Source: Prolixibacter denitrificans
Lineage (GTDB): Bacteria; Bacteroidota; Bacteroidia; Bacteroidales; Prolixibacteraceae
Assembly (NCBI RefSeq): GCF_003014495.1
Contig: NZ_PYGC01000002.1
Location: 186,001 to 250,000, forward strand
Direction of reading: 5' to 3'
Length of the DNA stretch: 64,000 nucleotides
The notes under the pieces were generated by a model. The model was not told the origin of the DNA, made no database searches, and worked only from the letters and a program-made list of their open reading frames with translations. Shown here piece after piece: positions 34,842 through 43,500 of this stretch; position 1 is the first letter of the stretch; the number at the start of each line of letters is the position of its first letter. Both the position numbers and the translations under genes were made by a program.

Positions 34842-37628
34842 TTACTCTTTTGTCAAAAATTCAATCTGTGGTTCGACCGGGTACCGACCGGATTCTGCTC
34901 CATAAACAGAGAGACCTCCTTTTTCCGATGTCAGGCGAATGGTGAGGAAGCCATTTTTCATCGCTTCTTTAACCTCGTCGAGCGATAATCCAACTGTAAC
35001 CAGGTAACCATACGAACCCGCTTCGTCGAGCATCCACTTTTTGCCAGTGTTTTCGCCCCACTTATCTCCGGCTTTCTGGTTCATCCACGACAGCATGCCC
35101 CGGTGGTCAGCTGGATCATCTTCCAGAAGAATTTGGTTGAGCGGTTTTCCATCGATGGAAATGGAGAGCAGCCCCGGATGTTTGTTTTCATCAGTTTGTG
35201 GATAGGAGTTTTGCCCATAACCCGGGTCAGTTCCTTTTTCGGTAACAATCGTCATCCCGATATTTTCTGCATCACCATCTTCCAGGTATTTGCTCTGCGG
35301 AAACCTCGATGCAACTTCACAGCGAAAGACAGCGCCGGTCACATTCTCCGGATTCAAACCGGTCGGCACCTTAAATCGGTATTCGAAATATCCGGTACCC
35401 ATTCCCCACACTTTTTTCCCTTCCTGTGGCTTCCGGTATTTGATGGTCCAGTCGGCTTTGCTGAACTGTGAAGGCGAAATTGCAACCGTATTCACCGGTA
35501 GTTTTGTACCGGTTGTCCGGAATGGAAGAAAATTCCGTTGAATAATATTACCATTTTCATCTTTCAGTAAGGTGACCAGCATACCGGACGCCAGATTTTC
35601 GGGAAGGTTGGTTGTAATGTTTTCTTGCGGAACCGCCTCGAACGGTTTTATAACAGCCGGCATGGTCCCGTTCTCGCCCTGAATTACTTTTCCTGTCGGT
35701 GAATATCCTGTAATATACCATGCAATGGTTGCTGGTCCGATATTCTTTTGAGTGACCGATGAAACGGCAACAGGAATAGTTGCTTTCTGCCCGGCCTGAT
35801 AAACCTGGTAGAAATCTTTGCCGGGAATAACGTAGTCGCTGGAATGGAAATCACGCATGCTCATTCCCGGAACGAGGTCCGACAGTCCAAATATTTTCTT
35901 ACTACGGTCGAAGCGGTAGTAGCCGTTCCATTCATTAATCACATCGTGGAACTCAGTGAAAAGGAAGCCAGCGATTTTCGGCCTGCGCCTGAATTCGTTC
36001 ATCATAACATGGTATTCCCAGGTCAGGTCGATGTCGCCGGTGCTGCCTGCATAACCCCACACGGCACCACACTCGGAATTGAGCATGGGCACCTTGCCCT
36101 GTTTGTGCCCGTTAATATAATTGAAGGTTGAACCTGGAAAGGTTTTAGCGACTACGTTGTCCAGAAAATCAGACCATTGTCGCGCGGGCAAGTAAGCATG
36201 CCAGCTGTTGAGGTCCGTTACCACATGGTCGTAGTTACAAGGCGAGTTATCTTCCACCAATCGGGTTGGGTCCATTTTTTTTGCTTTGTGATACCAGTCG
36301 GCAACCCATTGTTGAGTAGCGGGTGTGTATTTTCGGTTATTCCCTTTTCCGGAAAAAAGTCCCCAGGTTTCGTTGAACAGAACCCATGAAAAGATGGATG
36401 GATGGTTGAAATCGCGGTTAATTTCGGCTACGGCTAACTCCTCCCAATTCTTTTTTGCTTCCGGTGTTGGCGGTCCCCAGAAGTTCGGAATGTCTTCCAT
36501 GATAAGCAGACCAAGTTTATCGGCCCAGTAAAGCTTTCGCGGAATTTCGGCTTTAATGTGAATGCGAAGCCCGTTTAATCCGAGCGCTTTGGCCCGTTTT
36601 ATTTCGTTTTTCATGAAGTTATCGGAAGGAAAGGTGTAAAAACCTTCAGGATGATAACTTTGGTCGAGTGTCAGGCGCAGGTAAATTGGTTTGTTGTTCA
36701 GCGCCACGTACCAGAAATCTTCTCTGGGGATTTTAACAGAGGAAATTTTCCGCATACCGAAGTAGGTATGAATCTCATCGGCTTGTTTTCCTTTTCCCGC
36801 TGTAACGGTTACATTATATAAGAAGGGATTACTCAATTCCCATAAGAGCATGTTTTTCACCGGAAGGGTGAATTGAGCTGTGGTGTTCGAAGCCGGAATC
36901 GCTCCTTTCAGATGCAGGTTGTTATTTTCTCCAGTTAAAGTAAAAGGCCAGTCTGATTCCGCTTTCCGCGAAAGCGTTACTTGTATGGTTACTTGTTTTT
37001 TGTCGATGTCGGGCAGGAAATGAACCTGTTTGATAAAGATGTCCGGACGTTTCTCGAGGTAAACCGTTTGCCATATTCCCCGGGCGTTGCCATAGTACTG
37101 TTTCCCCGAAGGACGGTTGTCCCAATCACGATCCTCTACGCGCACTACCAACCGGTTCTTTCCCTGTTGCAGGTAAGGTTGTATATCGAAATCGAAAAGG
37201 GTGTATCCGCCACGATGCTCCCCTACTTTATGACCGTTCAACCAAACGGTGGTATGAAAATCACTGGCCATGAAAACCAGGTAGGTTTTCCCCTCGGACG
37301 CGGTGAGTTCGTCATTCAGCGTGAATTCCCGGGTGTACCATCCGTAATGTACATCGGGCTCTTTTATTCCTGACTTTGGACTTGCCCACGAAAACGGAAC
37401 CAATATTTGCTGGTTGAAACTTTCCGGTTGGTTTTGCCAATGCTGCCTGACCCCTGCATTGTTTTTATCGGTCCGGAAATGCCAGGTTCCGTTCAGATTT
37501 TGAAAAGTGTTGCGTTGGAATCCGGGACGCGGATGTTCTTTTAACGGGATATTTTTTGAAGCATCTGGTGCTGCCACTGCTGCATAGAAAAATGAGCAGA
37601 GAAAGAATAGTGAAAAAATCAGTTTCAT
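34842..37628 (-). CDS. Exported glycoside hydrolase family 2 enzyme
   Basis: 928 aa with a signal peptide (cleavage near FYAAVAA). The N-terminal sugar-binding jelly roll (about 30-210: LNGTWHFRTD, HYGWYTREF, VWLNGHKVGEHRGGY), an Ig-like domain, and a TIM barrel from about 300 carry the GH2 catalytic residues: acid/base in FSWVLFNETWG (near 418) and nucleophile in MLNSECGAVWG (near 519). A C-terminal beta domain follows. Family activities include beta-galactosidase, beta-glucuronidase and beta-mannosidase; I cannot choose. It is monocistronic, with no SusCD pair or sulfatase beside it. Confidence 0.9.
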   Translation of the reverse strand: MKLIFSLFFLCSFFYAAVAAPDASKNIPLKEHPRPGFQRNTFQNLNGTWHFRTDKNNAGVRQHWQNQPESFNQQILVPFSWASPKSGIKEPDVHYGWYTREFTLNDELTASEGKTYLVFMASDFHTTVWLNGHKVGEHRGGYTLFDFDIQPYLQQGKNRLVVRVEDRDWDNRPSGKQYYGNARGIWQTVYLEKRPDIFIKQVHFLPDIDKKQVTIQVTLSRKAESDWPFTLTGENNNLHLKGAIPASNTTAQFTLPVKNMLLWELSNPFLYNVTVTAGKGKQADEIHTYFGMRKISSVKIPREDFWYVALNNKPIYLRLTLDQSYHPEGFYTFPSDNFMKNEIKRAKALGLNGLRIHIKAEIPRKLYWADKLGLLIMEDIPNFWGPPTPEAKKNWEELAVAEINRDFNHPSIFSWVLFNETWGLFSGKGNNRKYTPATQQWVADWYHKAKKMDPTRLVEDNSPCNYDHVVTDLNSWHAYLPARQWSDFLDNVVAKTFPGSTFNYINGHKQGKVPMLNSECGAVWGYAGSTGDIDLTWEYHVMMNEFRRRPKIAGFLFTEFHDVINEWNGYYRFDRSKKIFGLSDLVPGMSMRDFHSSDYVIPGKDFYQVYQAGQKATIPVAVSSVTQKNIGPATIAWYITGYSPTGKVIQGENGTMPAVIKPFEAVPQENITTNLPENLASGMLVTLLKDENGNIIQRNFLPFRTTGTKLPVNTVAISPSQFSKADWTIKYRKPQEGKKVWGMGTGYFEYRFKVPTGLNPENVTGAVFRCEVASRFPQSKYLEDGDAENIGMTIVTEKGTDPGYGQNSYPQTDENKHPGLLSISIDGKPLNQILLEDDPADHRGMLSWMNQKAGDKWGENTGKKWMLDEAGSYGYLVTVGLSLDEVKEAMKNGFLTIRLTSEKGGLSVYGAESGRYPVEPQIEFLTKE

Positions 37629-38091
37629 TGTTTGGTTTATTTTGGATTAGAACATGTTAAAGATAATCACATTCTGTATTGAAGCGAAACCTGTTTAGCA
37701 ATAAAAAGAAAAAGGGCACCCGACGCTTCAGGTACCCTTTTTGGAAAGGAAAGTTACTCGCCATCTAACAATGGCCTCTTGAAAAATTGTTTTGAACCTA
37801 CTTTGTATCTTAATGAAGTTTCAGCTATATGTTCGCCAAAGAAGAAAAATGCTCTGTCAACTCAATTCTCTTCCTGATGCTTTTACTGTGATACATAGAT
37901 AGGTATGAAATGAGAAGTAAATACTAATTCAGATTAAATAAGTTTTTAAAGAAATATTTCGAGATTATTACAGGTTAATAATTAATTAACAAAAATCGCT
38001 GTGGAGTGCTTAAATAAGGGGAAGTATTCTGGGACCAAAAGAAAAGCCCTTCCCGGAAGGGGAAGGGCTCAGTATATTGAAGCAACCTGGT
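37629..38091. other. Intergenic region with two hairpins and a possible gene remnant
   Basis: It contains an orphan terminator at 37709-37742 (AAAAAGGG...CCCTTTTT with one internal mismatch) and a possible degraded minus-strand coding tail just above it (37754-37861), whose last residues read FFKRPLLDGE before a TAA. The promoter of the GH2 gene must lie at the left end. The terminator of pit is listed separately. Confidence 0.4.
38045..38069 (-). terminator. Terminator after the PiT gene
   Basis: AGCCCTTCCC (38045-38054) and GGGAAGGGCT (38060-38069), 10-bp perfect stem, 5-nt loop, with A-rich sequence on the left that gives a T-run on the minus strand. Confidence 0.8.
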
Positions 38092-40344
38092 TTATTGTTG
38101 TTCCATTGTTGAATGTGTGATAAAATCACGGGTCGATTTGACCATGTTAACAGTTTGTAGCAACAGGTTTTTGGTTTCTGACATCACATTGAAAAACAGA
38201 ACCGAGTTGCGGCTATTGACTTCTTTCTTCTTGATACGGCGAATCTGGTTTTTCTCCAAATCGCGGATGTTATCGATGATGACCTGTCGTTTGGCAATCA
38301 GTTCTTCAATTTGATCGAACTCGCTTTCTTTAATAATGTGAAGAGCAAAATTCAGGAAGTCGGTAATTTGCGAACTGAACTTGGTTAAATCTTCAACCTG
38401 GTCATCGTTGAATGGCTTGTGATTGTTTTCCACATGCTGGTGCAACGGGCCAACTACGTATTTGATTGAGTGAGCCATTTCACGCAGGTAGTCAACAATT
38501 TGCACGTAGAAATGTCCGGTTTCAACCGAATCTTTCTGTAATTTTTGCACCACCTTGGAAATGTTGGCTTTCAGCTTTCTCGCTTTCTGGTTGAACTCTT
38601 CCACGTCGCGATCAATCTGTGCCAGTTGCTTCCGGTTTTGGGCAAAGAAACTTTCCAGTGCAAGGAAGTAAGCTTTCGATGTGGAAATAATCGCGTTGGT
38701 TACTTTCTGATTGGACTTGTCCAGTACCTTTTCTACTTCTACAGTTGCTTCCGGGAAATCCTCTTCTTCCAGCTTTTTAGCTTCGCGTTTGCGGAAGAAT
38801 ACATAGGTGCGAATCACCATAACAGCAGCAACAGCAGCAAAGACAAAAATCATGTACTGTCCACCGAGTGAAATCAGGGTAGCAATGATGAGTGAAACGG
38901 TGAAAGCAACAAAAGCGGTCAGGAACCAACCTCCTACTACCGTGAAGACACCTGAAATACGGTAAACGGCTGATTCACGATCCCAGGCGCGGTCAGCCAA
39001 CGAAGTACCCATGGCTACCATGAAGGTAACGTAAGTTGTTGAAAGCGGTAGTTTCAGGTTGGTACCGATGGTAATCAATACCGATGCAACAATCAGGTTA
39101 CTGGCCGCCCTGATTTTATCGAAATGCGGTCGGTCCGGATTCGTATCGTCTATCGGAACAGCTTCGAAACGGCTGTCGATCCAGCTGGTAACCCGGCTTC
39201 CCAGGATGCGTTTCAATCTATCGCCGGTGCGAATAGAAGAGCGTACCAGGGCACGTGATGCGTAGGAAGAACCAAAGCGCTCGTCACCTTCAGCCTGACG
39301 GGCCAAATCGACAGTGGTAGCAACCACCGATTTTGCTTTTCGGGAGGCAATCAGGGTTCCAATCATGATGAGTCCAGCGATCAAGAGCATGTAGGTATCG
39401 GTTTTCACCGGTTGGTTGAGGATGTTCATGGTGAATCCATCCGGATTAACGGCACCGGCAGCCATCCACGCTTTGAACGATTCGAATCCGGCAAGCGGTA
39501 CCCCGATAAAGTTCACCAAATCATTTCCGGCGAAAGCCATCGCTAACGCGAAGGTTCCTACCAGCACGATGAACTTGAGAACGTCGAATTTCTTGAAAAT
39601 GAACTGGAGAATTTGTAGTAAAATGGTCCACCCAATGAAGCTGAAAAACAGAATCGTCCACATGTTGTTTTTGAGGAAGTCAACATTTTCAGGTGTTAAC
39701 CACGATGCACCTTTGGCACCTTTAATGACGATGAAATAGGTGATAACGGCAAATGCAAAACCTCCAAACATGGAACCGATGTAACGAATTTTCTTTTCGT
39801 ACTTAAAGGTGAATACCAGTCGGGTAAACCATTGGACGATGGTTCCCACTGTAAATGCGATGACTACCGATACCAGAATTCCGGAGATAATGGCGAGTGC
39901 TTTTTCAGTATTGATATACTGAGCGAGTTCTACCATTGAACCAGAGGCTTCTTTGATTTTAACAGCAGCCACTGCTACAGCCGAACCTAAAAGTTCGAAC
40001 ACGATGGATACGGTTGTAGACGTAGGTAAACCAAACGTATTGAACATGTCAAGCAGGATGATATCCGTTATCATCACCGCAAGGAAAACGGTCATAATTT
40101 CGGAAAAAGCAAACATGTCAGGATGGAAGATCCCTTTACGGGCAACCTCCATCATACCGCTGGAAAAAGTTGCTCCGATAAGAACACCTAAACCGGCGAC
40201 ACCCAAAATGAGCCATTTGGGAGCGGCTTTGGAACCTATGGCTGAATTCAGGAAGTTAACGGCGTCGTTACTTACCCCGACAATCAGGTCGGACGCAGCC
40301 AAAGCAAACAGGATAATTACAAGGATTAGATAAAAGCTTTCCAT
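38092..40344 (-). CDS. pit: PiT-family phosphate transporter with fused PhoU-like domain
   Basis: 750 aa. The first ~530 residues are a Pi/cation symporter with 11-12 helices and the two PiT signature repeats, VSNDAVNFLNSAIGS (about 24-38) and FAGNDLVNFIGVPLAG (about 272). From ~535 a soluble helical domain (LDKSNQKVTNAIISTSKAY..., MAHSIKYVVGPLHQHVENNH) resembles PhoU/DUF47, which elsewhere is a separate protein that controls Pit activity. The fusion puts transporter and regulator in one chain. It is divergent from phoR-phoB, and a direct-repeat box abuts its -7 element, so phosphate regulation is likely. Confidence 0.93.
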   Translation of the reverse strand: MESFYLILVIILFALAASDLIVGVSNDAVNFLNSAIGSKAAPKWLILGVAGLGVLIGATFSSGMMEVARKGIFHPDMFAFSEIMTVFLAVMITDIILLDMFNTFGLPTSTTVSIVFELLGSAVAVAAVKIKEASGSMVELAQYINTEKALAIISGILVSVVIAFTVGTIVQWFTRLVFTFKYEKKIRYIGSMFGGFAFAVITYFIVIKGAKGASWLTPENVDFLKNNMWTILFFSFIGWTILLQILQFIFKKFDVLKFIVLVGTFALAMAFAGNDLVNFIGVPLAGFESFKAWMAAGAVNPDGFTMNILNQPVKTDTYMLLIAGLIMIGTLIASRKAKSVVATTVDLARQAEGDERFGSSYASRALVRSSIRTGDRLKRILGSRVTSWIDSRFEAVPIDDTNPDRPHFDKIRAASNLIVASVLITIGTNLKLPLSTTYVTFMVAMGTSLADRAWDRESAVYRISGVFTVVGGWFLTAFVAFTVSLIIATLISLGGQYMIFVFAAVAAVMVIRTYVFFRKREAKKLEEEDFPEATVEVEKVLDKSNQKVTNAIISTSKAYFLALESFFAQNRKQLAQIDRDVEEFNQKARKLKANISKVVQKLQKDSVETGHFYVQIVDYLREMAHSIKYVVGPLHQHVENNHKPFNDDQVEDLTKFSSQITDFLNFALHIIKESEFDQIEELIAKRQVIIDNIRDLEKNQIRRIKKKEVNSRNSVLFFNVMSETKNLLLQTVNMVKSTRDFITHSTMEQQ

Positions 40345-40372
40345 TGATTAGATTTTTGTAAAAAACTCGTGC

Positions 40373-40417
40373 CAAAGATATTGTTACACAGTTGTTACCT
40401 GTGTTAAGAAATGTTAA
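40373..40417 (-). promoter_or_regulatory. Pit promoter with adjoining PhoB-type direct-repeat array
   Basis: On the minus strand TATCTTTG (40380-40373) is an exact TAnnTTTG element. Directly against it, on the plus strand, TTGTTAC at 40381-40387 is repeated exactly at 40392-40398 (11-bp period), followed by TGTTAA at 40402 and 40412. The repeats cover the -33 region, where no TTTG is found, as expected for an activator-dependent promoter. The array is also upstream of phoR on the other strand. Confidence 0.7.
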
Positions 40418-40482
40418 CTGGTTATCATTATCTGAATTTTCTTATTTATTGTTTAGTTTAGGTTTACCGGACAAACAATTCC

Positions 40483-40490
40483 TATATTTG
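40483..40490 (+). promoter_or_regulatory. -7 element for the phoR-phoB operon
   Basis: TATATTTG, exact TAnnTTTG match, 24 bp before the TTG and 42 bp before the ATG candidate starts of the kinase gene. Confidence 0.6.
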
Positions 40491-40531
40491 TTGATATTTA
40501 GAGTGTAATAGAATTGAAAAACGAACAATTA

Positions 40532-41584
40532 ATGAATACTTCCTCACCAAGAAGGATGTCGGTGTTACTATCGGTATCCCTCACACTCGTTTTCACGCTT
40601 TTATTGGCAAGCTCTTTCTTTCTGCACGTAACCTACTGGTACTGGAGTTTTCTCTTTGTTCCTGTTTTTTTCGGAATCGCATATTTGTTGATTCATTACA
40701 TTCTGAATCACCTGATATACGATAAAATCACCCCAATTTACAAAACCATTCGGGAAGTTCCGGTTGAAGGAAAGAAACAGTTAAAACGGCAGGAAGGCAG
40801 CTCTGATATTATTTCGCAGGTAAACATGGAAGTAAAAGCCTGGGCCAGCGAAAAACTTTCGGAAATTGAGCGCCTTCGTGATTTGGAAAAGTACCGGAAA
40901 GACTTTTTGGGCAACGTTTCGCATGAGCTGAAAACCCCGATTTTTAATATTCAGGGGTACGTTCTAACGTTACTCGACGGTGGAATGGACGACCCGAAAA
41001 TCAATCGATTGTACCTGGAACGTACCGAGAGAAGTATCGACCGGATGATTAGTATTGTGGAAGATCTGGAGTCAATCACCAAATTAGAGTCCGGTGAGTT
41101 GAAGCTGAACTGGGAGACTTTCGACATTGTGAAACTGACCGAAGACGTATTTGAGCTGGAGCTGATGGAAGCCCAGGAGCGCCGCATTTCACTTCTTTTC
41201 CAGCAAACCAATACGAAGCCACTTTGGGTACTGGCCGATAAAAAGCGAATTTTCGAAGCGGTTAGCAACCTGGTGATGAATGGTTTGAAATACGGAAAGA
41301 AAGGCGGCTATGTGAAAGTTGGTTTCTTCGACATGGATGATCATGTGTTGGTGGAGGTGAGCGACAATGGTCTCGGAATTGCCAAGCAGGATCTGCCCCG
41401 TATTTTCGAACGTTTCTACCGTGTCGATAAAAGTCGTTCGCGGCAGCAGGGAGGTACCGGCCTTGGACTAGCGATTGTTAAACATATTATTGAAGCACAC
41501 GACCAAACCATACAGGTGCGGAGTGTTCTCGATAAAGGAACTACTTTTACGTTTACGTTAGAAAAGGGCACTCCGGGCAAATAA
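40532..41584 (+). CDS. phoR: PhoR-type sensor histidine kinase
   Basis: About 350 aa. Two membrane helices (VLLSVSLTLVFTLLLASSFF and WSFLFVPVFFGIAYLLIHY) with hardly any periplasmic loop, then a linker, the HisKA box FLGNVSHELKTP (His 137 counted from the TTG) and HATPase motifs NLVMNGLKYG, DNGLGI, RIFERFYRVD and GGTGLGLAIV. Without a sensing loop it probably reads phosphate status through the transporter and PhoU domain, as E. coli PhoR does. Two starts are possible, TTG at 40514 and ATG at 40532; I use the ATG. The kinase name rests on its neighbours, pit and phoB, and not on sequence alone. Confidence 0.85.
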   Translation: MNTSSPRRMSVLLSVSLTLVFTLLLASSFFLHVTYWYWSFLFVPVFFGIAYLLIHYILNHLIYDKITPIYKTIREVPVEGKKQLKRQEGSSDIISQVNMEVKAWASEKLSEIERLRDLEKYRKDFLGNVSHELKTPIFNIQGYVLTLLDGGMDDPKINRLYLERTERSIDRMISIVEDLESITKLESGELKLNWETFDIVKLTEDVFELELMEAQERRISLLFQQTNTKPLWVLADKKRIFEAVSNLVMNGLKYGKKGGYVKVGFFDMDDHVLVEVSDNGLGIAKQDLPRIFERFYRVDKSRSRQQGGTGLGLAIVKHIIEAHDQTIQVRSVLDKGTTFTFTLEKGTPGK

Positions 41585-41663
41585 TTTTTCCGGAATGGGT
41601 TAAACCAAATTAACATTTTGTAATTTGGGAGGGTAAAACTGACCCGGCATAATCATAATCATT

Positions 41664-42365
41664 ATGGCAGAAAAAGAAAATAACTACAAAATTCTCCTGG
41701 TAGACGACGAAGAAGACATTCTTGAATTTATCAGCTACAACCTCGAGCGCGAAGGTTTTAAGGTGTATTCAGCCAGGAATGGAGTGGAAGCTATTAAGAT
41801 GGCTGAAAAGAAAAAACCGGATTTGATTATTCTGGATGTTATGATGCCTGAAATGGATGGTATCGTGGCTTGTGAAGAAATCCGCAAGATTCCGTCATGT
41901 AAGGATACCGTGATTGCTTTCCTGACAGCACGTGGTGAAGATTATTCACAGATTGCCGGTTTCGAGGCGGGAGCCGATGATTACATCACCAAGCCCATCC
42001 GGCCGAAGGTGCTCATCAGTCGCGTTAAAGCGCTGCTGAAGCGCTCAGGCGTTGCCGCAGCCGAGGCCGCTGCTCCCGAACAAATTATCACTATTGGTAA
42101 CCTAACGATTGATAAGGAACGGTACCTCCTCAAAATCGATGATAAGGAGATGATTCTTCCCCGAAAGGAATTTGAATTGCTGTCGTTGCTGGTTTCCAAA
42201 CCTGAAAAGGTTTTTACCCGCGAAGAGATTTATAATGCTGTATGGGGAGAAAACGTGATTGTCGGAGATCGTACCATTGACGTGCATATCAGGAAATTAC
42301 GGGAGAAGATAGGTAACGATCATATCAAAACTCTGAAAGGTATTGGTTATAAGTTTGTGAATTAA
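41664..42365 (+). CDS. phoB: PhoB-type OmpR-family response regulator
   Basis: 233 aa: receiver domain with acidic pair D14/D15, phospho-acceptor D58 (LILDVMMPEMDG) and Lys in DYITKP, then a winged-helix DNA-binding domain (about 130-233; LPRKEFELLSLLVSKPEKVFTREEIY, VIVGDRTIDVHIRKLREKIG). An Ala-rich linker joins them. It is in an operon with the kinase. OmpR/PhoB regulators bind direct repeats 11 bp apart as tandem dimers, matching the repeats found at 28819, 34408 and 40381. Confidence 0.92.
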   Translation: MAEKENNYKILLVDDEEDILEFISYNLEREGFKVYSARNGVEAIKMAEKKKPDLIILDVMMPEMDGIVACEEIRKIPSCKDTVIAFLTARGEDYSQIAGFEAGADDYITKPIRPKVLISRVKALLKRSGVAAAEAAAPEQIITIGNLTIDKERYLLKIDDKEMILPRKEFELLSLLVSKPEKVFTREEIYNAVWGENVIVGDRTIDVHIRKLREKIGNDHIKTLKGIGYKFVN

Positions 42366-42413
42366 CCCGGTAGTCCGGATAGTTTTCATAATGGAATTCA
42401 ACCGGATAATTAT

Positions 42414-42421
42414 TACATTTG
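42414..42421 (+). promoter_or_regulatory. -7 element for the SPOR lipoprotein gene
   Basis: TACATTTG, exact TAnnTTTG match, 24 bp before the ATG at 42446. Confidence 0.5.
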
Positions 42422-42445
42422 TTTTAATCACGTAAATTCACGCTT

Positions 42446-42880
42446 ATGAAGAGATTTGTGATTGCCGTAATGGTCATTGTTGTTGCTTTTTCCTATTCAT
42501 GTAAGAAAAAGGAGAAGCCGGCACCGCCACCTCCGGCACCGCCAAAAATCGAGACTCCCAAGCCAAAACCCAAGCCGGTAGCCAAGCCAAAGCCGGTAGT
42601 TAAAGACGAAGGGGTTAATCTCGATGATAAATATTTTGTGGTAGTAAATAGCTATACGATTCCGGAAATTGCCCGCGAAAAGAGCAAGGAATGGAGCAAG
42701 AAGGGATTTAAGCCCCACGTAATTATGCGGAATATGGACGGCTATTATCGTTTGGCGATTAAGTCATTTGACGATTACTCCGATGCAATGGCTGCGGCAC
42801 TGAAGCTTCGGAAGGAATACCCGGAGTTTAAAGATGCCTGGGTGATGAATCGCTCAAACAAAATTGAAGATGAGGAATAA
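42446..42880 (+). CDS. SPOR-domain lipoprotein
   Basis: 144 aa. A lipoprotein signal (VIVVAFSYSC) is followed by KKKEK, a proline/lysine linker (PKPKPKPVAKPKP, about 30-50) and a C-terminal SPOR domain (about 60-137, KYFVVVNSYTIPEIAREKSKEW...). SPOR domains bind peptidoglycan stripped of stem peptides at the division site, so it probably anchors outer membrane and wall near septa. Its 3' end overlaps the convergent membrane-protein gene by 27 bp. Confidence 0.9.
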   Translation: MKRFVIAVMVIVVAFSYSCKKKEKPAPPPPAPPKIETPKPKPKPVAKPKPVVKDEGVNLDDKYFVVVNSYTIPEIAREKSKEWSKKGFKPHVIMRNMDGYYRLAIKSFDDYSDAMAAALKLRKEYPEFKDAWVMNRSNKIEDEE

Positions 42881-43459
42881 AATAGAAAATCCTAAGATAT
42901 ACCCGGCATAAACCTGTGCCGGGTTATTTTTTCCCATTACCAGCCGTGCATATCCTGTAAATCCTCCGGCCAGCAGGATGACTACAATCAAGCCCATATC
43001 ATGTTGTCCGAGACGTAGCATGATGGCCAAAACAATCCCAAACAACGCTCCTAATGCGGCCATATGTGAACTGATATTCCACCGAAGGGATATTAACGCC
43101 AAAGCCACCAACACCAGTGTTCCGGAAAGAAAAATAGCATTAAAAAAGCCAGCTACCGGTAATTTGGAAACCAAATAATATCCGGCGAAATAACTCACAC
43201 CTGAAATGAGATAAGTTAATGTCTGGACCGGAACTTTCTCCCACGAATCTGAGTTGCTTTTAAATATTCGTCCGCTAAGCACAAACAGGGCAGGAATAAC
43301 GCCTGTGCTGACCAGTGTGCTGATGATAACAACCTGTTTTAGCGTTCCCGATAGAAATGTGATGTACAAATCTGTTTGAAACAGAAGAAGCAATCCGAGT
43401 GTGGGTAATAACAACGGGTGAAAAGCAATTGATATGCTTCGGGCTAAAAATTTTTCCAT
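42854..43459 (-). CDS. Integral membrane protein, PAP2-like
   Basis: 201 aa with six or seven hydrophobic helices. RWNISSHMAALGALFG and NPAQVYAGYILGF recall the conserved His-containing C-terminal half of PAP2-like membrane proteins, but the KX6RP phosphatase motif is absent, so activity is doubtful. It is the last gene of a minus-strand group with rpoN (41 bp gap). The overlap of 27 bp with the SPOR gene is tail to tail. Confidence 0.72.
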   Translation of the reverse strand: MEKFLARSISIAFHPLLLPTLGLLLLFQTDLYITFLSGTLKQVVIISTLVSTGVIPALFVLSGRIFKSNSDSWEKVPVQTLTYLISGVSYFAGYYLVSKLPVAGFFNAIFLSGTLVLVALALISLRWNISSHMAALGALFGIVLAIMLRLGQHDMGLIVVILLAGGFTGYARLVMGKNNPAQVYAGYILGFSILFLIFNFV

Positions 43460-43500
43460 TACGGTATTGTTCAGGTGAATATTGTTGCCTTCCTTTTTAC

